From Paenibacillus sp. URB8-2 (lineage in GTDB: Bacteria; Bacillota; Bacilli; Paenibacillales; Paenibacillaceae): a DNA stretch of 64,000 bases. The stretch is from contig NZ_AP023239.1 of the NCBI RefSeq assembly GCF_013393385.1, positions 3,782,001 to 3,846,000 of the forward strand, written 5' to 3'. Under the pieces are notes generated by a model that searched no databases, was not told the origin of the DNA, and saw nothing but the letters and a program-made list of their open reading frames with translations. This document shows, piece after piece, positions 1-9,180 of this stretch. Both the position numbers and the translations under genes were made by a program. Position 1 is the stretch's first letter. Each line of letters begins with the position of its first letter.

Positions 1-1148
1 CGGGGAATCAAGCCGACCAGTGATGATTTGCCGGAACCGGTCGCTCCCATAATAGCAATCCGTTCCCCCGGCCGGGCGGCAAACGAAAGCTCCGACAAGA
101 CTTCGATCTCGCTGCCCGGATAGCGGAATCCCACTTCCTCGAAGCGCACCTCGCCCCGGATGCGCTCGGCCTTCACGGGCTCCCGCCGGTTCTCCGTCTC
201 TTCCGTATCGGATACCGCAAGCACTTCCGAAACACGCATTGCGGAGGCGCGCGCTCTGGAATACGCCGCGACAATCCCGGACAGAGCCGACAAGCCTCCG
301 ATCGTCCGCAGCGAGTAATTGATCACAGCGACGGTCTGTCCCTGCGTGGCCTCGCCGGCGGCGATTTCAATTCTGCCGTACCACAGCAGCACAAGAATGC
401 CTCCGTTCATCATCAGCAGAATGAATGGCATTGTCGTCTCCGTAAGCCGCAGCGCGGATACCGTACTTCTCATAAGATCTTTGCTGTAACCTGCAAACCG
501 GCCGATCTCATGGCTCATACGAACAAAGACGCGTATCAGCCGGATACCCGTCAAATTCTCCTGCACGACGCCGTTTACCCCGTCCAGCTTGCTCTGGACC
601 GCACGGAACATCCGCGACGATTCTTTCATTAGGACGATCAAGACAACAATCATAACCGGCACACTAAGCGCAAGGATCAAGCCCAGCCTCCACTGGACGA
701 CAAGCCCCATAATCACGCTGCCCAAGACCACAAGCGGAATGCGCGACATAAACCGCAGGCCTGAGAAGACCATATCCTGCAGCTGCGTCACGTCTCCCGT
801 CAAGCGTGTAATCAGCGTTGAAGCCGCAAACCGGTTAAACGCCTCATACGAAAAAGACTGCACCTTCCCGTACAGCTTGTCCCTCAGATCGAAGCCAAAG
901 CCCTGGCTGGCGTGCGAGGCGAAAAACGAACTGAGAATGCCGGCGGTGAAGGCTAAAGCCGCGCTTCCAACCAGTATGCCGCCCCACAGCCAGACGACGG
1001 CAAGATTCTGCTGCCGGATGCCGTTGTCGATGATTTTGGAAATCAGCAGCGGCTGCGACAGTTCCACCGACAGCTCAATGAGCATCATAAGCAGCGCAAG
1101 AACGGTCGCGGCCCGGTATTTTTTTAGAAACGTAAGAACATTGGACAT
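1..1148 (-). CDS. ABC exporter, permease-ATPase half-transporter (partial)
   Basis: Translating the minus strand from the ATG at 1148 gives an uninterrupted frame to the window edge (382 codons). Residues about 10-320 are hydrophobic and carry the six-helix exporter fold with the usual ERLSxGxxT-type family context still outside the window. A Walker A motif GATGSGKSS sits at residues 368-376, so the frame is cut just inside the nucleotide-binding domain. This is a type IV exporter half, usually part of a heterodimer with a second gene downstream (beyond the window), for drugs, lipids or peptides; the substrate cannot be told. It starts 27 nt after the small ORF at 1176-1385 and is probably co-transcribed with it. 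Family call is firm, substrate unknown. Confidence 0.9.
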   Translation of the reverse strand, partial: MSNVLTFLKKYRAATVLALLMMLIELSVELSQPLLISKIIDNGIRQQNLAVVWLWGGILVGSAALAFTAGILSSFFASHASQGFGFDLRDKLYGKVQSFSYEAFNRFAASTLITRLTGDVTQLQDMVFSGLRFMSRIPLVVLGSVIMGLVVQWRLGLILALSVPVMIVVLIVLMKESSRMFRAVQSKLDGVNGVVQENLTGIRLIRVFVRMSHEIGRFAGYSKDLMRSTVSALRLTETTMPFILLMMNGGILVLLWYGRIEIAAGEATQGQTVAVINYSLRTIGGLSALSGIVAAYSRARASAMRVSEVLAVSDTEETENRREPVKAERIRGEVRFEEVGFRYPGSEIEVLSELSFAARPGERIAIMGATGSGKSSLVGLIP

Positions 1149-1175
1149 GCGCCTTCCTCCGTAATCTGCTTCTCC

Positions 1176-1385
1176 CTATTCGTACAGCGCATCGCGCAAA
1201 CGAGTGGACATCGCCTGTCCCCCCGCCGCCTTCAGCGCGGCCTTCCGCAGCGCCCTGTTGCTCCGCTCCATCTCTGCAAACTCTACGATGAGTTCATCCA
1301 GCAGCGCCTCGGCCTCCGCCGACAGCTTGCCGTCCGCTTTCAGCTTCGCGATCCGTTCCTTGATTTCATCCGATTTCTCCGTCAT
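1176..1385 (-). CDS. small charged helical protein ahead of ABC exporter
   Basis: A 69-residue protein from the ATG at 1385, preceded by AAGGAAGGAG at good distance; a longer frame to 1451 has no such site. It is rich in Glu, Lys and Ala, has no membrane segment and should form one or two long helices (residues about 5-45, a coiled-coil-like pattern). I do not recognise a family. Its place directly upstream of an exporter, and downstream of an attenuator-like hairpin, resembles leader arrangements of drug-inducible exporters, but unlike true leader peptides it is long and well composed, so it may be a real accessory protein. Confidence 0.6.
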   Translation of the reverse strand: MTEKSDEIKERIAKLKADGKLSAEAEALLDELIVEFAEMERSNRALRKAALKAAGGQAMSTRLRDALYE

Positions 1386-1432
1386 CCTATCCCGCTCCTT
1401 CCTTAACCGGCGCTGCTTATTATGTTCGCACG

Positions 1433-1467
1433 AAAAAACCCGCACTGTCACAGACCGGCAGGTTTTT
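1433..1467 (-). terminator. intrinsic terminator or attenuator in exporter leader
   Basis: On the minus strand an AAACCTGC/GCGGGTTT inverted repeat with a roughly 15-nt loop is followed by six T. No minus-strand gene lies just upstream, and the small ORF and exporter start 50 nt further on, so it may act as a leader attenuator rather than as the end of a transcript. Confidence 0.5.
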
Positions 1468-1659
1468 GTACAAATATAAGAATTTTCCTAAAAGGACAGC
1501 GAAGCCGTTTCTTCTTGCAGCATTATGCAAATGCTCTTAATTGCTATTTTAACAGATCGGATCTGCAAATAACCAGTCTCCCCCTTTTTCTCTGGCCTCT
1601 CCCGCTGGGAGTATGATACTCTAATATGGTCGCATTTTTCAGGAAGGGACAGATGGACA

Positions 1660-2229
1660 GTGGCACAATTGTTTTTTAAATACGGTTCAATGAACAGCGG
1701 CAAATCGATCGAGATTCTCAAGGTTGCCCATAATTATGAAGAACAGGGCAAACCGGTGCTTATATTCACCTCCGCCATCGACAATCGGGATGAGGTCGGC
1801 TATGTTTCCTCCCGGATCGGTCTCCGCAAACAGGCCCTCGCCATTGACGAGAACACGGATATTTTTGGAATCGTAAACGCCAGCCAGCCGAAACCGTACT
1901 GCGTGCTGATTGATGAATGCCAGTTTCTGAACAAAGACAGTATCCTTCAGCTGGTTCGCATCGTCGATGAACTAAACATTCCGGTCATGGCCTTTGGCCT
2001 CAAGAACGATTTCCAGAACAATCTGTTCGAAGGCAGCAAATATATGCTGATCTACGCCGACAAAATCGAGGAAATGAAGACGATCTGCTGGTTCTGCGAG
2101 CGCAAAGCGACCATGACGCTGCGGGTCGAGAACGGAAAGCCGGTATACAGCGGCAAGCAAATCCAGATCGGCGGGAATGAAGCCTATTATCCCGTGTGCC
2201 GCAAATGCCACAAAAATCCGCCGCTGTAG
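1660..2229 (+). CDS. tdk: thymidine kinase
   Basis: This 189-residue protein is a type II (TK1-like) thymidine kinase, which phosphorylates thymidine to dTMP with ATP in the salvage pathway. The P-loop GSMNSGKS is at residues 9-16, the Walker B-like DECQF near residue 86, and the C-terminal zinc ribbon is shown by CWFC and CRKC pairs. Length fits the family. The start is the GTG at 1660, 11 nt after AGGAAGGG; the ATG at 1653 is out of frame. It stands alone on the plus strand and is closed by the hairpin at 2266-2309. The order of motifs leaves little doubt. Confidence 0.95.
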   Translation: MAQLFFKYGSMNSGKSIEILKVAHNYEEQGKPVLIFTSAIDNRDEVGYVSSRIGLRKQALAIDENTDIFGIVNASQPKPYCVLIDECQFLNKDSILQLVRIVDELNIPVMAFGLKNDFQNNLFEGSKYMLIYADKIEEMKTICWFCERKATMTLRVENGKPVYSGKQIQIGGNEAYYPVCRKCHKNPPL

Positions 2230-2265
2230 CTCATTCGAATGGCCGCAGCTTCAGCTTCTCAAATG

Positions 2266-2309
2266 CAAACAGGGCCTTGGCTAGGATATTCCTTTGCCGG
2301 CCCTGTTTG
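2266..2309. terminator. convergent hairpin between tdk and nucleoside hydrolase
   Basis: A perfect 11-bp inverted repeat, CAAACAGGGCC ... GGCCCTGTTTG, with a 22-nt loop lies between the convergent ends of tdk and the nucleoside hydrolase gene. The A/T-rich outer ends let it work in both directions, though neither side has a long T tract. Confidence 0.6.
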
Positions 2310-2324
2310 ACTATTCCATCGCAT

Positions 2325-3278
2325 TTATATAAATCCGGTTACGAGCTTGTTAATTGCCCGCTCCGAGTTCACTTCAAGACAGATGTTCACATCGCTTCCC
2401 CTTAATGGATGGGGTCTCCGGTCGGTGACTACCATGCCGGCGGTAAGACTTCCGCTGCATTCAATTTCAGCTTTCAAGGTCTGTATCTTGACAAGACTTG
2501 GATCAATTGCAACCAGCAGCGCCAGTGGATCATGAAGCGGACAAGCGTCAATGAAATCATTTACCTGCGTGTAGAAATTAAAGTAATAGGCCAGTGATGC
2601 CCGCAAAAACTCCACAACCTCCCGGCAATCCTGACGCGCATTCCGGTCCAGCCAGTCGAGGTGCTGCATCGTCAGCTTCGCTTGCAATGTCACATCCAGC
2701 CCGACCATCGTCAGCGGGAGCCCCGACTCAAACACAAGCGCCGCCGCCTCGGGGTCCACATGGAAGTTCGCTTCGGCTACCGGCGTGACATTTCCGTGGG
2801 CGAATACGGTTCCTCCCATCATCACCACGTTTTTAAATTTACCGCGAATGGACGGGTCTTTCTCAAGCGCAAGTGCCAGGTTGGTCAAACTTCCAAGCGT
2901 AACCAGAATCATTTTTCCCGGCTGCTCATTTGCTTTGCGTATGATAAAATCAGCCGCGGATTCCTCAAGAGGAAGCTGGCTCGAAGGCGGAAGCTCCGCG
3001 TTCCCGATGCCGTTGTCTCCGTGGACATGCACGACCCGTCCTCCCCATTTCCGCTCAAGCGGCCCGGAAGCACCCGGGGCTACAGGAACATCGTAACCGG
3101 GATTCGCGAGCTTAATGAGCCGCAACGTATTGTCGGTTGCTTGTGCAACGTCCGTGTTGCCAAATCCGGTGCAGATGCCTTCAATATGAATATGCCGAGA
3201 TTTCAACGCATAGAGAATGGCAAACGCGTCGTCAATTCCTGTATCGACATCCAGAATAATATGATGTTTGTTTGGCAT
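2325..3278 (-). CDS. inosine-uridine preferring nucleoside hydrolase
   Basis: A 317-residue N-ribohydrolase of the IU-NH fold, which cleaves ribonucleosides to base and ribose in the cytoplasm. The calcium-binding signature DVDTGIDDA is at the N-terminus (about residues 8-16), the VxLGxLTN-like segment (VTLGSLTN) near 130, and the substrate-binding HDPLA near 250. Two ATGs are adjacent (3281, 3278); the second is 6 nt from GGGGGGAGG and is preferred. It is the last gene of a run lacI, binding protein, two permeases, hydrolase, with only about 60 nt to the preceding permease. That placement suggests the transporter may bring in a nucleoside or related glycoside rather than maltose. Enzyme family certain, substrate inferred. 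Confidence 0.88.
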   Translation of the reverse strand: MPNKHHIILDVDTGIDDAFAILYALKSRHIHIEGICTGFGNTDVAQATDNTLRLIKLANPGYDVPVAPGASGPLERKWGGRVVHVHGDNGIGNAELPPSSQLPLEESAADFIIRKANEQPGKMILVTLGSLTNLALALEKDPSIRGKFKNVVMMGGTVFAHGNVTPVAEANFHVDPEAAALVFESGLPLTMVGLDVTLQAKLTMQHLDWLDRNARQDCREVVEFLRASLAYYFNFYTQVNDFIDACPLHDPLALLVAIDPSLVKIQTLKAEIECSGSLTAGMVVTDRRPHPLRGSDVNICLEVNSERAINKLVTGFI

Positions 3279-3341
3279 CATGTGCCTCCCCCCATGAATA
3301 GATGAATAGATGAATAGCATGAACAGTTCACAGACTGGAAT

Positions 3342-4175
3342 TTATCCTTTTTCGGCGCCGGCTGTCAAGCCTTCCGTCAGGAGGCGCTGAAGAAGGATAA
3401 ACAAGAATGTAATCGGAACGGCGATTAGGACGCATCCCGCAGCAAATGTAGTGAAATCCGTGGCTTGCCGCGTATTGATCATATCGAACAATCCGACGGC
3501 CAGCGTCTTCTTCTCCGGTGTCCGCAGAACGAGCTTGGCAAAGATAAAGTCAGTGAACGAGCCGGCAAAGATACTGAGCGCCGTATACACAATGAGCGGC
3601 GTGGATAACGGCGTAACGATGCGGAAGAAAATGTTCAGATGACCCGCCCCGTCGATTCGCGCCGCTTCTACCAAGCTTTTGGGAATGGTATCAAAGTAGC
3701 TTTTGGCAAAGAGAAAGAACAAAGGCGCTCCCGCCGCATAGACGAGAATGACCGCAAAATGTGTGTTGAGCAGGTTCATCAGATTCAGCAGAATGAATAC
3801 GGCAATCATACTCATAAATCCGGGAAACAAGCCCAGAACCATCAAGGTGCTCATCATCGTTTTCCGTCCGGAAAAACGGAAGATCGAGAATGCATATCCG
3901 GGGAGCAGAGTCAAGATTGTGCCGATTACAGTGGTGGTCACGGCAATCTTCAATGTATTGATATACCACTGGGCAAAATCATATTTGTCAAACAAATTGG
4001 CATAGTGGCCGAACGTAAAGGATGTCGGAATCAGCGCTTCGCTGTATAGCGAGTTGCCAGTCCTCAAGGAAGACATTAAGACCCAAAGGGCAGGATATAC
4101 GGAGAAGACGCCCACAACAGCAAGCAGTACATAACTGATCGTTAGCCAGATCGATCCTCTTGTTTTACGGCTCAT
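3342..4175 (-). CDS. carbohydrate-type ABC transporter permease, MalG-like
   Basis: This 277-residue membrane protein has about six hydrophobic helices and the inner-membrane EAA loop of binding-protein-dependent permeases (SLVEAARIDGAG, about residues 180-191), which contacts the ATPase. Its start overlaps the end of the MalF-like gene by 4 nt (ATGA type), so the two are translationally coupled and should form a heterodimeric channel. Length fits the MalG/CUT1 family. No ATPase is encoded in the run; such systems often share an MsmX-type ATPase encoded elsewhere. Substrate is not known from the sequence. Confidence 0.9.
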   Translation of the reverse strand: MSRKTRGSIWLTISYVLLAVVGVFSVYPALWVLMSSLRTGNSLYSEALIPTSFTFGHYANLFDKYDFAQWYINTLKIAVTTTVIGTILTLLPGYAFSIFRFSGRKTMMSTLMVLGLFPGFMSMIAVFILLNLMNLLNTHFAVILVYAAGAPLFFLFAKSYFDTIPKSLVEAARIDGAGHLNIFFRIVTPLSTPLIVYTALSIFAGSFTDFIFAKLVLRTPEKKTLAVGLFDMINTRQATDFTTFAAGCVLIAVPITFLFILLQRLLTEGLTAGAEKG

Positions 4176-5518
4176 GACGATGTGTCCTCCTTAAACGCCT
4201 TGGTCCGGCGAACATTCCAAATCGCGAACACGGACAGAAGAATGAAAATAATGATCCCGATAACGGACGCGAAGTTGTACTGCCCATTTTCCATGGAAAG
4301 CTTGTACAGCCAAGTGATCAGAATGTCGGTGTTCCCGGCATACTGGAAATCGCCGTTGACCGGATTGCCGTTGGTCAGCAGGAATATCACATTGAAATTG
4401 TTCATATTCCCGACGAAGGACATAATGACAAGCGGCGCCATCGAGTACATCACGCTCGGGAAGGTAATCAGCCGGGTCTTCTGAAAAGAGCTCGCGCCGT
4501 CGATATCGGCCGCTTCATACATATCTTTCGGGATCGTTGACATAATTCCGATAATCATGAGCATCGATACCGGAAAGGCTACCCAGAAATTCGCAATAAC
4601 GAGCGTGACCTTCGCCCATGTCGGATCGGACAGCCACGGAATTCGGTCGATGCCCAGAAGCCCGAGATATTGGTTAACCGGACCGAACTGGCCGTTAAAC
4701 ATATTTTGCAGAATCAGCATCGAGACAAACATCGGTATGGCGTAAGGCAAAATGAATAGAGTGCGCCAAAACGATTTAAAGCGAATGCGTTTTTGCTGTA
4801 CGAGCAGCGCAACCGCGAACCCGCCGAAATAACCGGTAAGTGTCGCAACAATCGCCCATATTATGGTCCATAGCGTGACACTGTAAAAGGTGCGGCTCCA
4901 TTCCTTCATCCGGAAGAGATCCTTAAAGGCTTCGAAGCCGGTCCAGTCCAGCAGATGCGCCGGAGGCGTATTCGTGGCCGTATAGTTCGTAAAGGCAATC
5001 AGAATCATGAAGACAATTGGCATAATGGTAAAGAAAAAGACACCCGCCAGCGGAACCGCCAGGATCAGATACGGGAAACGGTAGGACAGCACAAAGCTGA
5101 CCGTTTGTCTGAATGTATTGGGCACCTCCCCCAATTCCCGCATTTTTCCGGTACGGTAGGAGTCCTTAATATTCATCACATAAATCCATAGGAAAATCAG
5201 TGCGACAAAAACTGTAACCAAACCCTCGATCATGAGGAAAACGGAATGGTCCCCCATGACTTGCTTATAGAGCCTGCCCACTTTTTTAAGCTGAGTCTCG
5301 GTCTCGCCAAGTGTGGCAAGCCCCCATACCGCATGAGGCAGCCGAAAAATAAAGGTATACAATGCCAGCGCATGAACAGCCAGTAAAATAATCCCCTTCA
5401 TATACTGGCGGTTATACAATTGTCCCAATCCCATGGCCAGTGCCGACAATACCGCCGCAGTCCTGCTGTACGTTCTGGTTAGCTTGGAAGGGTTACGTTC
5501 CATAATGAACTCCTGCAT
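4172..5518 (-). CDS. carbohydrate-type ABC transporter permease, MalF-like
   Basis: A 448-residue MalF-type permease. An N-terminal pair of membrane segments and a loop (residues about 15-130) precede the core six-helix domain, as in maltose permease F subunits. The EAA loop reads DMYEAADIDGASS in the C-terminal third. The start is ATG 5518, with AAAAGGAGG ten nt upstream; ATG 5503, behind another AGGAG, is a credible alternative. A longer frame to 5716 reads through the intergenic region and is not coding. It lies 86 nt after the binding-protein gene and overlaps the MalG-like gene. Confidence 0.9.
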   Translation of the reverse strand: MQEFIMERNPSKLTRTYSRTAAVLSALAMGLGQLYNRQYMKGIILLAVHALALYTFIFRLPHAVWGLATLGETETQLKKVGRLYKQVMGDHSVFLMIEGLVTVFVALIFLWIYVMNIKDSYRTGKMRELGEVPNTFRQTVSFVLSYRFPYLILAVPLAGVFFFTIMPIVFMILIAFTNYTATNTPPAHLLDWTGFEAFKDLFRMKEWSRTFYSVTLWTIIWAIVATLTGYFGGFAVALLVQQKRIRFKSFWRTLFILPYAIPMFVSMLILQNMFNGQFGPVNQYLGLLGIDRIPWLSDPTWAKVTLVIANFWVAFPVSMLMIIGIMSTIPKDMYEAADIDGASSFQKTRLITFPSVMYSMAPLVIMSFVGNMNNFNVIFLLTNGNPVNGDFQYAGNTDILITWLYKLSMENGQYNFASVIGIIIFILLSVFAIWNVRRTKAFKEDTSS

Positions 5519-5604
5519 CCTCCTTTGGCCTCCTTTTAATGAAATGCGATCACCCGTTGACAACCCAGGTGACCGCCCACACTCGCAACTTTCGCTTCTA
5601 TCTG

Positions 5605-6909
5605 CTATTTCTGATTGGCTATGTCCGATTTCAACTTCTCGGCAGCCTTGTCCATGGCGGCCTTGGGATCTCCGCCTTTCCAAACCTCGGCTACAGCGGC
5701 ATCCAGCGCCGGCCATACATACTTGGTTTCATAAAGGCCGGGGAATCTGTGGCTGCTTGCAATTTGCTTAAGGAAGCCCTGAGTCAATTCATCATTGCGT
5801 ATTCCCTGTTCGGTTCCGGTGATATCGGCTGCTGGAAGCGCGCCGGTCAGCTCATTGTTTTTAATTTGCATTTCTTTGGTTGTAATGAAATTTGCGAAAA
5901 TTTTCGCAGCATTCGGATATTTGCTGTACGAGCTTACGTAGTACCCGGTGCTTCCCGCAAGCGGCATTGCATTCTCTCCACCAGGCAGCTTCGGCATTGG
6001 AATTACGCCTACAGGAAACGGCTTCTTGTTTTGCTCGCCGATCGCCCAGCTTCCATCCATAGTAATAGCGAGCTTGCCTTGCTCCCAAAGGCCTTCTCTA
6101 AGGTTCCCGGTGGCATCGGCCAATTCAAGCGGGATAATCTCGTGAAGGGATTGAATGAACTTCATCCCTTTCACGGAACCTTCGTTATTGATTCCGATAT
6201 CATTAATATCCGTTTCATTATTTCCGAAGATGTATCCGCCATATCCCGTCATAAAGGCGACGTCAAAGGCAGAGGTCTTGGGCTCATACAAGAATCCGAA
6301 TTTATTGTTCTTCACATCATTGAATTTCTTGGAGAAGGCGATGATATCATCCCATGTCTCAAGCTTCGCGTCTTTGACAAGATCTTTATTGTAGTAGAGG
6401 CTAAACGTGTATACGTTCCAAGGATAACCGTACAGAATGCCATCATGGGTAGCTGCGGCAATCGTGTCCGGCTTATTAATACTTTTGGTCTCTTCTTCAA
6501 AATAGTCATTCGGCAGCACGAGGCCAGATTGAACGGCATTCGCTACATCGGGAGTTTGAAGCCCGAACACGTCCGCGCCTACGCCAGCGGGTCCGTCAGT
6601 TGACAGCCGTTTGATACTGTCCCAGTAACCGACATCTTCAACCGTAACTTTGATGTTATACTTTTGTTCAAACTCTTTGATTGCATAGTCCGTGAAAGGC
6701 TTCAAGTCAGTAGTAAACGTCCAAAATCTTAGTTCCGCCCCTTCTTCAGGCTTGAACTCGTCGTTAGCGGCAGCATCATTAGTATTGGTCGGCGAGTCCG
6801 TTGCATTGCTTGCCTGATTTCCGGAATTCGTCTTCGCATTGCCGCCGCAAGCGGCCAGCGTGAACAGCATTAATGTAGACAGCATTACAAGCCCCAGCTT
6901 CTTTTTCAT
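5605..6909 (-). CDS. extracellular solute-binding lipoprotein, MalE-like
   Basis: A 434-residue family 1 solute-binding protein. The signal peptide ends in a lipobox LAAC (Cys 21), so the protein is anchored outside the membrane; a Asn/Ser/Thr/Asp-rich linker follows to about residue 50. The body has the family pattern, including PNDYFEEE and the GSTGYYVSSYSKYP region near 310. It delivers its ligand to the two permeases encoded next. RBS AGAGGGG lies about 10 nt before the ATG. The gene starts just 97 nt after the lacI-type regulator, leaving little room for a separate promoter. Family secure; ligand (sugar or nucleoside) unknown. Confidence 0.92.
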   Translation of the reverse strand: MKKKLGLVMLSTLMLFTLAACGGNAKTNSGNQASNATDSPTNTNDAAANDEFKPEEGAELRFWTFTTDLKPFTDYAIKEFEQKYNIKVTVEDVGYWDSIKRLSTDGPAGVGADVFGLQTPDVANAVQSGLVLPNDYFEEETKSINKPDTIAAATHDGILYGYPWNVYTFSLYYNKDLVKDAKLETWDDIIAFSKKFNDVKNNKFGFLYEPKTSAFDVAFMTGYGGYIFGNNETDINDIGINNEGSVKGMKFIQSLHEIIPLELADATGNLREGLWEQGKLAITMDGSWAIGEQNKKPFPVGVIPMPKLPGGENAMPLAGSTGYYVSSYSKYPNAAKIFANFITTKEMQIKNNELTGALPAADITGTEQGIRNDELTQGFLKQIASSHRFPGLYETKYVWPALDAAVAEVWKGGDPKAAMDKAAEKLKSDIANQK

Positions 6910-7006
6910 GAATTATCTACCCCTCTGCATATAATCAGTTGTTTACAAACCTTTTATCCGATTGAAGCGAGCACACCATTCCAGACGTCACTATTCTAAT
7001 CAAGCT

Positions 7007-8017
7007 TTAGCCAGTCACTGTCATGCAACTCCCCCTTACAATAATGTCATGAGGAAGAAATCTTTTTTCCTTCATATACTCTTCTTTTTCCTTGATTTGC
7101 TGAAGCAGCATTTGGGCTGCCTGAACGCTAATTTCCTGAATGGGCTGCCGAATTGTCGTAAGAGGGGGCCGGTAAGATTTCGCAAGGTAGACATCATCGA
7201 AACCCATTATGGAAATATCCTCGGGAACGCTAAGCCCGTGTTCTTCCGCCGCCCGAATCGCTCCGATCGCGACCATATCGCTCATACAGCAAATGGCGGT
7301 AGGCCTGTCCTCTCTTGGAAACAACTTCATGCCGTTCTCATAGCCGTGCTCAATGTCATAATCATTTGCAAAAATCAGCGATTCTTCGTACTCGATTCCG
7401 TAGTCGGCCAGCGCCTGCCTGTAGCCGGACAACCGCTCGACTACTTGGCCATAGATATGGGGACCGCCGAAAAATGCGATTCTTCGGTGACCGGTCTCAA
7501 TCAAATACCGGGCCGCATCATACATGGCTTGATAGTTATCAATATTAACGGACGCGAAACGCTTGGTCTGATCCGTATGCCCGGCAAACACCGCAGGGAT
7601 TGGAAAGTTGTCGAAAAACTCTATATGATGCGGCTTGGGATTAGAGGTCATTAACAGCACGCCGTCCACGTACTTGTCTTTCATGAGATTTAAATAATCC
7701 TTCTCAAGACCAGCATCACGCCTTGTATTACAGAGCAGCGTCGTGTAGTTGTGCTTGAAAAACTCTTCTTCAATAACACTTACAAACCTGGAAATAAATA
7801 CATTATCAATACTTGGAATGAGAACACCGATAAGCTTGCTTTCCTTCATAACGAGACTTCGGGCAACCGAGTTGGGGTTGAAGTTAAGCTCTTCCACCAC
7901 TTTCATGACTTTCTCCCGTATCGCTTTGCTGACAGGCTTGCTTTTATTGAGAACCCGTGAAACGGTTGCCGGCGATACATTAGCTCTCAAGGCAACATCT
8001 TTGATTGTAATGCTCAT
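7007..8017 (-). CDS. LacI-family transcriptional regulator
   Basis: A 336-residue repressor. The N-terminal helix-turn-helix reads TIKDVALRANVSPATVSRVL (residues 3-22), followed by the periplasmic-binding-like effector domain, with GFDDVYLA and the TTIRQP hinge motif near the C-terminus. Start is ATG 8017 with GGAAGGAAATC upstream; the frame to 8083 is an extension without a site. It precedes and probably controls the ABC-nucleoside hydrolase run. Two copies of GGAAATCGnTTTCC lie 80-180 nt upstream of its start, so it is probably autoregulated. Confidence 0.93.
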   Translation of the reverse strand: MSITIKDVALRANVSPATVSRVLNKSKPVSKAIREKVMKVVEELNFNPNSVARSLVMKESKLIGVLIPSIDNVFISRFVSVIEEEFFKHNYTTLLCNTRRDAGLEKDYLNLMKDKYVDGVLLMTSNPKPHHIEFFDNFPIPAVFAGHTDQTKRFASVNIDNYQAMYDAARYLIETGHRRIAFFGGPHIYGQVVERLSGYRQALADYGIEYEESLIFANDYDIEHGYENGMKLFPREDRPTAICCMSDMVAIGAIRAAEEHGLSVPEDISIMGFDDVYLAKSYRPPLTTIRQPIQEISVQAAQMLLQQIKEKEEYMKEKRFLPHDIIVRGSCMTVTG

Positions 8018-8095
8018 GATTTCCTTCCCACCCCTCGCATCTAAGAAACGTTCAAACCCGGGATATGCGGTTAAGCGCATCACTTAGAAAATCCA

Positions 8096-8109
8096 GGAAA
8101 TCGTTTTCC
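8096..8109. promoter_or_regulatory. LacI-type operator candidate 1
   Basis: GGAAATCGTTTTCC, a near-palindrome with the central CG typical of LacI/CcpA-family sites. It differs from site 2 (8182-8195) at one position. It lies 79 nt upstream of the regulator's start codon, where it would block the promoter. Assignment to this regulator is by proximity. Confidence 0.6.
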
Positions 8110-8181
8110 CGAAATGTTATCCAAGTGATTAGGTATTTGTAGTTGGCTGCATACCCTTGCTAAATTAACTACCAATCAACA

Positions 8182-8195
8182 GGAAATCGATTTCC
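8182..8195. promoter_or_regulatory. LacI-type operator candidate 2
   Basis: GGAAATCGATTTCC is a perfect 14-bp palindrome, 86 bp from site 1, which is about eight helical turns and would allow looping. The stretch 8196-8400 shows no gene I can support; it is AT-rich and probably carries the promoter. Confidence 0.65.
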
Positions 8196-8400
8196 GATAT
8201 GCCCTTTGTCACTTTAAATAACAATGTTTGTTACGATAGTGCGAATTAATTAAGAGAAATGTACATGATTTCAACCGCAAGAGCAACTAAGTTTACATCA
8301 TATTGTTTAATTCGACAGATTATCTTCTATTTCTTTATGCAAAATGCATAATTGACACGAATTTTGTCATGTTACTTTCGTGTTATGTTCATAAAAACAA

Positions 8401-8425
8401 GAAAAAAGCTGCTTTTCAGCAGCTG
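8401..8425 (-). terminator. intrinsic terminator after DinB-like gene
   Basis: On the minus strand AGCTGCT-GAAA-AGCAGCT followed by six T: a 7-bp stem with a GAAA tetraloop. It ends the transcript of the gene at 8520-9038. A plus-strand ORF through this region (8303-8503) is not credible. Confidence 0.85.
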
Positions 8426-8519
8426 TTAATAAAGACTTTATTTGGAATGGGAGCTCAGCTATTTTTCAATATAAAAGGATTAAAAAGGAGAGCGAAAGAG
8501 TAATGAGGAGGCATAACCG

Positions 8520-9038
8520 TTATTTCAAATACCGTTCCTTAATGATTTTTAGATGATGAAGCTCGTGTCCGATCAGCAGGCAGGCCTGCGCCCTAGCCGT
8601 AATGGGATGGCCGTTCGTATTGCCTTTGCGGGTCCACGCTTCCTCCGGAATGGACTCAAACAAAGCCAGCGTCGATTGGCGCGTGGCTTTATATTGCCGG
8701 ATCAGCTCCTCCAGCGAATAGGAATCAAACCCCGCTGCATTCACAAAATCATTCTCATCATACCCGGGAAGCGGCGTCTCATCTGCTCGGGATAACCGGA
8801 GCACTCGATAGGCCATAATACGGTCACTGTCGGTCAAATGGCCGAGCAGCTGCTTAACGCTCCATTTTTCCGGGGCATACCGGTACCCCCCTTGCTCCTC
8901 GGTCAATCCTTCGAACAAAGCGAATGCGGCCTCCGATTGTTCCTGCAGCACTTCGGCAAACCCTCCTTCTTCCGACACCAACTCCATATAATTCTGGTTA
9001 AATTCAGCATATTCTTCCTTTTTCGGGCGTTGATTCAT
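8520..9038 (-). CDS. DinB-like four-helix metalloprotein
   Basis: A 172-residue protein of the DinB/YfiT-like fold. Three metal-ligand histidines can be read: GHLTDSD near residue 67 and GHELHHLKII near the C-terminus, the classic spacing for this superfamily. Members include bacillithiol- or mycothiol-linked transferases and uncharacterised stress proteins; the exact reaction is not known. It stands alone, divergent from the agr-like cassette on its upstream side, and ends at a strong terminator. Start ATG 9038 has GAGAGGAG upstream. Confidence 0.88.
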   Translation of the reverse strand: MNQRPKKEEYAEFNQNYMELVSEEGGFAEVLQEQSEAAFALFEGLTEEQGGYRYAPEKWSVKQLLGHLTDSDRIMAYRVLRLSRADETPLPGYDENDFVNAAGFDSYSLEELIRQYKATRQSTLALFESIPEEAWTRKGNTNGHPITARAQACLLIGHELHHLKIIKERYLK

Positions 9039-9180
9039 AGTAATTCTCCTCTCAAATTCAAAATAAAAGAAATTTTTGGGGAAAAGTGTAATTTTCTGTT
9101 GTTGAATTGTATATTATTCGTTATACTAATTTCAAGAATTAGGAAATGAAAAGATTGTTCATTTGGGAGTGTATATTTGA

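Noticed and set aside
589..1164. Plus-strand ORF of 191 codons
   Set aside because: It is the reverse of the ABC exporter's membrane domain, which carries the recognisable protein.
4172..4175. 4-nt overlap of malG and malF as a frameshift
   Set aside because: It is a normal ATGA-type coupling of two permease genes.
5539..6603. Plus-strand ORF of 354 codons
   Set aside because: Antisense to the solute-binding protein gene, which has a signal peptide and lipobox.
8303..8503. Plus-strand ORF of 66 codons
   Set aside because: It runs through the minus-strand terminator at 8401-8425 and has no ribosome site or protein-like composition.
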